Below are positions 61,414 through 64,000 of a stretch of DNA of 64,000 bases, in pieces. The translations under genes and the position numbers were made by a program. Position 1 is the stretch's first letter. Each line of letters starts with the position of its first letter. The notes under the pieces were generated by a model that searched no databases, had not been told where the DNA came from, and saw only the letters and a program-made list of their open reading frames with translations. Source of the DNA: Billgrantia montanilacus (GTDB lineage: Bacteria; Pseudomonadota; Gammaproteobacteria; Pseudomonadales; Halomonadaceae); the NCBI RefSeq assembly GCF_003336675.1, contig NZ_QPII01000001.1:530170-594169 (forward strand), in the 5' to 3' direction.

Positions 61414-62898
61414 ATGAGCAGCACCGTGGAAGCCAATGTGCGCCCGGACTACGACATCGAGCTGCAGAAAATTGCCGACTATGTTCTCGACTACCGGGTC
61501 GATAGCGCCGAAGCCTGGGATACGGCCCGCAACTGCCTGATGGACACGCTGGGCTGTGGTCTGTTGGCCCTTCGCTTCCCGGAGTGCACCAAACACCTGG
61601 GCCCGCTCGTCGAAGGGACCATGGTGCCCCACGGCGCTCGGGTGCCCGGCACATCCTTTCGCCTCGACCCGGTAAAGGCAGCCTGGGATATCGGCTGCAT
61701 CGTGCGCTGGCTCGACTATAACGATACCTGGTTGGCCGCCGAGTGGGGTCACCCCTCCGACAACCTGGGAGGCATCCTGGCGGTGGCGGATCATCTCTCC
61801 CAGAAACGAGTTTCCATGGGAGAGGCGCCGCTGACCATGCGCGACGTACTCGAAGCGATGATCATGGCCCATGAGATCCAGGGGGTCCTGGCACTGGATA
61901 ACTCGTTCAACCGCGTTGGCCTCGACCATGTGGTGCTGGTCAAGGTGGCCTCGACTGCCGTGACGGCCAGGATGATGGGTGCCGATCGGGAACAGATACT
62001 CTCCGCACTGTCCCACGCCTGGGTCGATGGCCAGAGCCTGCGTACCTATCGTCATGCCCCCAACGCCGGGTCGCGAAAGAGCTGGGCGGCCGGTGACGCC
62101 ACGTCTCGCGGGGTGCGCCTGGCCGATATCGCTCTGCGCGGCGAGATGGGCGTGCCGGGAGCACTGTCCGCCCCGCAGTGGGGTTTCTATGACGTGTTGT
62201 TCAGCCATACCAACAAGGACCTGGCGACCAAGCCGGAAGGGGAGCGCACGTTTTCCTTCCAGCGTGACTTCGGCAGCTATGTCATGGAAAACGTGCTGTT
62301 CAAGATTTCCTTCCCGGCCGAATTCCATGCCCAGACCGCCTGCGAAGCCGCCGTGACCCTGCATCCTCAAGTGAAGGATCGGCTGGGTGAGATCGACAGG
62401 ATCGTACTGACCACACACGATTCGGCGATCCGCATCATCTCCAAGTCCGGCGCGCTGGCAAACCCGGCCGACCGTGACCACTGCCTGCAATACATGACCG
62501 CAGTGCCGCTCGCCTTCGGTAGCCTGGTGGCCGAGCACTACGAGGACGACTTCCACGCGGCGCATCCCATCATCGACGAGCTGCGCGCCTTGATGGAAGT
62601 GGTCGAGGACCCGCGTTATTCGCGTGACTACCACGATCCCGACAAGCGCTCGATTGCCAACGCCATCCAGGTCTTCTTCAAGGATGGCAGTGCCACCGAC
62701 AAGGTCGAGGTCGAGTACCCGATCGGTCACCGCCGCCGTCGCTCCGAAGGCATTACCGTGCTGGAGGAGAAGTTCAGGCGCAATCTGGCCACGCGGTTCC
62801 CCCCGGGGCGTACCGCTCGGATATTTGAGCTGTGCCGCGACCAGCCTCGGCTTGAAAAGACCGCGGTGCATCAGTTCGTTGACCTGTGGGTGATCTAG
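61414..62898 (+). CDS. prpD: 2-methylcitrate dehydratase PrpD
   Basis: 494 residues from ATG 61414, with AGGAGA 8 bases upstream; longer open frame before it is not needed. MmgE/PrpD features: [41 protein letters not shown] with active-site residues, and [10 protein letters not shown]. It duplicates the AcnD step without Fe-S. It is last in the cluster, after the terminator. Confidence 0.95.
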   Translation: MSSTVEANVRPDYDIELQKIADYVLDYRVDSAEAWDTARNCLMDTLGCGLLALRFPECTKHLGPLVEGTMVPHGARVPGTSFRLDPVKAAWDIGCIVRWLDYNDTWLAAEWGHPSDNLGGILAVADHLSQKRVSMGEAPLTMRDVLEAMIMAHEIQGVLALDNSFNRVGLDHVVLVKVASTAVTARMMGADREQILSALSHAWVDGQSLRTYRHAPNAGSRKSWAAGDATSRGVRLADIALRGEMGVPGALSAPQWGFYDVLFSHTNKDLATKPEGERTFSFQRDFGSYVMENVLFKISFPAEFHAQTACEAAVTLHPQVKDRLGEIDRIVLTTHDSAIRIISKSGALANPADRDHCLQYMTAVPLAFGSLVAEHYEDDFHAAHPIIDELRALMEVVEDPRYSRDYHDPDKRSIANAIQVFFKDGSATDKVEVEYPIGHRRRRSEGITVLEEKFRRNLATRFPPGRTARIFELCRDQPRLEKTAVHQFVDLWVI

Positions 62899-63360
62899 GC
62901 AAACACTGTACAAATGCCTGCGCGTGCGAATCACTGCGTTGCGCGGTGCTGGTGCGCCAGCCCGGTCGAAATCCTCACCTATACCCCATAGGCTCCGGTT
63001 GACTCGCAGCCTTCGGCTTCTCGCCCCTTCGGGGCCAGCCTACGGCTGTTTGTCGCTTCGCTCGGTTCTGTGCTCCGTGCGCCTTGCGCTTCCTCTCGCT
63101 CGTCAATTTGTTCAGCGTTTCCCGAAGCGGCAATGCTGCTGCGCTGTATTTCTGCCGGGTCGTCGTTGGACTTGATGATGGTCATGGAAGGCTCCGGCAG
63201 AGTGGGCTATAGTTTTTTGACGGCCAGGGGTTGTGCGCGGCTCCGGTAATGAGTAAAGTACGCATCCGCTGCCGGCAACGGGCAAACGTTACCGGCGGTG
63301 GAAGTGGAAAAAGTGCTTGTTTCTGTTTGGTTTTTTCGAATCGGCTAACGCGATTCGCGA
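62899..63360. other. Gene-free stretch before the rRNA operon promoters
   Basis: About 460 bases with no convincing gene. A minus-strand frame beginning MTIIKSNDDPAEIQRSSIAA (start near 63185, GGAG upstream) exists, but the rest looks low in coding quality. A short CCTATACCCCATAGG palindrome near 62978 and a GC-rich, inverted-repeat-like segment follow. An AT-rich patch at 63307-63340 could be an UP element of the promoter at 63361. Confidence 0.4.
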
Positions 63361-63388
63361 TTGACAGAAGCGCCGGAGACGGTAGAAT
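63361..63388 (+). promoter_or_regulatory. rRNA promoter P1 candidate
   Basis: TTGACA (63361-63366), a 16-base spacer, TAGAAT (63383-63388). It has an AT-rich upstream region. It is about 430 bases before 16S. The same motif pair is repeated 103 bases downstream. Confidence 0.75.
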
Positions 63389-63463
63389 GCACGCCACGCT
63401 GAAGGCAGCCGGCAGGGCCGGCGCTTCGCAGCAGGCTCACCCCGGTGACGGCCGCGAAGAGAG

Positions 63464-63491
63464 TTGACAAACTCAGCCACTTCAGTAGAAT
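63464..63491 (+). promoter_or_regulatory. rRNA promoter P2 candidate
   Basis: TTGACA (63464-63469), a 16-base spacer, TAGAAT (63486-63491), identical to P1. The -10 is followed by a GC-rich discriminator-like segment, consistent with stringent control. Confidence 0.75.
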
Positions 63492-63597
63492 ACGCCTTCC
63501 TCGCAGGGCGCTGGCGAGGCCGCTGACAGAGTCAGCCGCCACGACAGCAAGCGAGACGCTCCGCTCTTCATGGTGTGCTTTGAAGAGAGTGGGAGCC

Positions 63598-63608
63598 GCT
63601 CTTTAACA
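63598..63608 (+). promoter_or_regulatory. rRNA antitermination boxA
   Basis: GCTCTTTAACA is the boxA core of rRNA leaders (E. coli: TGCTCTTTAACA). An upstream CTCTTCA...TGAAGAG hairpin (63563-63587) fits boxB. ATTCATGTGGGCGCTTG downstream resembles the boxC-like region. Confidence 0.85.
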
Positions 63609-63789
63609 ATCGATCAGGTAATTCATGTGGGCGCTTGTCGATGAGGTGGTGAGAAGTCACACCATTTCAAGGCAAGCGACTCGTCGAAGACCTTCGGGTC
63701 TTTTTGAGAAGCTTTGACCTTGAGCCAAGATTGGTTCGCTTTCAGCTGTTGCCTTCGGGTGGTGGCTGAGCAAGAACCGCAATGATTTG

Positions 63790-64000
63790 AAACTGAAGAG
63801 TTTGATCATGGCTCAGATTGAACGCTGGCGGCAGGCTTAACACATGCAAGTCGAGCGGTAACAGGTCCAGCTTGCTGGATGCTGACGAGCGGCGGACGGG
63901 TGAGTAATGCATAGGAATCTGCCCGGTAGTGGGGGATAACCTGGGGAAACCCAGGCTAATACCGCATACGCCCTACGGGGGAAAGCAGGGGCTCTTCGGA
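63790..64000 (+). rRNA. rrs: 16S ribosomal RNA, 5' part
   Basis: Begins AAACTGAAGAGTTTGATCAT (E. coli A1 at about 63790), followed by CATGCAAGTCGAGCGGTAAC and GCGGACGGGTGAGTAATGCAT. The pattern matches Halomonadaceae 16S. It is cut by the window end. Confidence 0.98.

Noticed and set aside
61390..62934. A 514-codon frame opposite prpD
   Set aside because: Antisense shadow of prpD with no recognisable domains.
63182..63397. Small ORFs around the rRNA promoters
   Set aside because: They overlap clear promoter elements and have no ribosome signals or motifs.

Overview
The window looks like a chromosome segment from a halophilic gammaproteobacterium of the Halomonadaceae (Halomonas or a close relative). 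The evidence is the first ~211 bases of a 16S rRNA gene at the right edge, the Pseudomonas/Halomonas-like gene orders (smr|prmB-aroC, miaB-ybeZYX-lnt, rpe-gph-trpE, trpGDC, gntR-prpBC-acnD-prpF-prpD), generally high GC, and a class I polyhydroxyalkanoate synthase with a phasin. No database search was possible; the genus is an inference.

Layout. 1-6960: partial monooxygenase-like gene, AEC transporter, two hydrolases, a patatin, Smr protein, prmB and aroC. 7034-10148: polyester storage genes (DUF6489-like protein, phasin, phaC). 10163-10690: three tandem REP-like repeat units. 10713-16700: miaB, ybeZ, ybeY, ybeX and lnt, plus a DUF1820 gene. 16961-19671: SH3-domain protein, tpm, yajG, GNAT acetyltransferase. 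19691-23485: the sulfate importer sbp-cysT-cysW-cysA. 23669-30130: rpe, a GIY-YIG gene, gph, trpE, an orphan manganese/zinc-type binding protein, then trpG-trpD preceded by a classical Trp leader peptide and attenuator. 30241-35237: an iron-uptake-like block (TonB receptor, sensor kinase, response regulator with a near-perfect Fur box, EntD-like phosphopantetheinyl transferase) that separates trpD from trpC (35445).

36300-38950 is AT-richer accessory DNA: small unidirectional ORFs, each ending in a TAA placed at the first bases of an imperfect palindromic element. This resembles a decayed integron-type cassette array, and includes a minimal nucleotidyltransferase-like protein and a C39-like cysteine peptidase. 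It is followed by a FIST-domain histidine kinase (39233-41590). A second AT-rich patch (41700-43060) lies between a broken copy and an intact copy of a DUF2905 gene.

43420-50758 returns to core genes (ydiJ-type dehydrogenase, serS, SIMPL protein, AI-2E-family transporter, trxA). 51012-54117 holds cysB, cysH and pabB. 54355-62898 is the methylcitrate-cycle cluster for propionate use, with a GntR regulator and three operator-like palindromes. 63361-64000 holds tandem rRNA promoters, boxA and the 5' end of 16S rRNA.

Functionally, the window joins sulfur assimilation (importer, PAPS reductase, CysB), chorismate metabolism (aroC, trpE, trpGDC, pabB), carbon storage (phaC/phasin) and propionate catabolism. 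The most novel material is the cassette-like array, the iron block inside the trp genes, and the FIST kinase beside the array.
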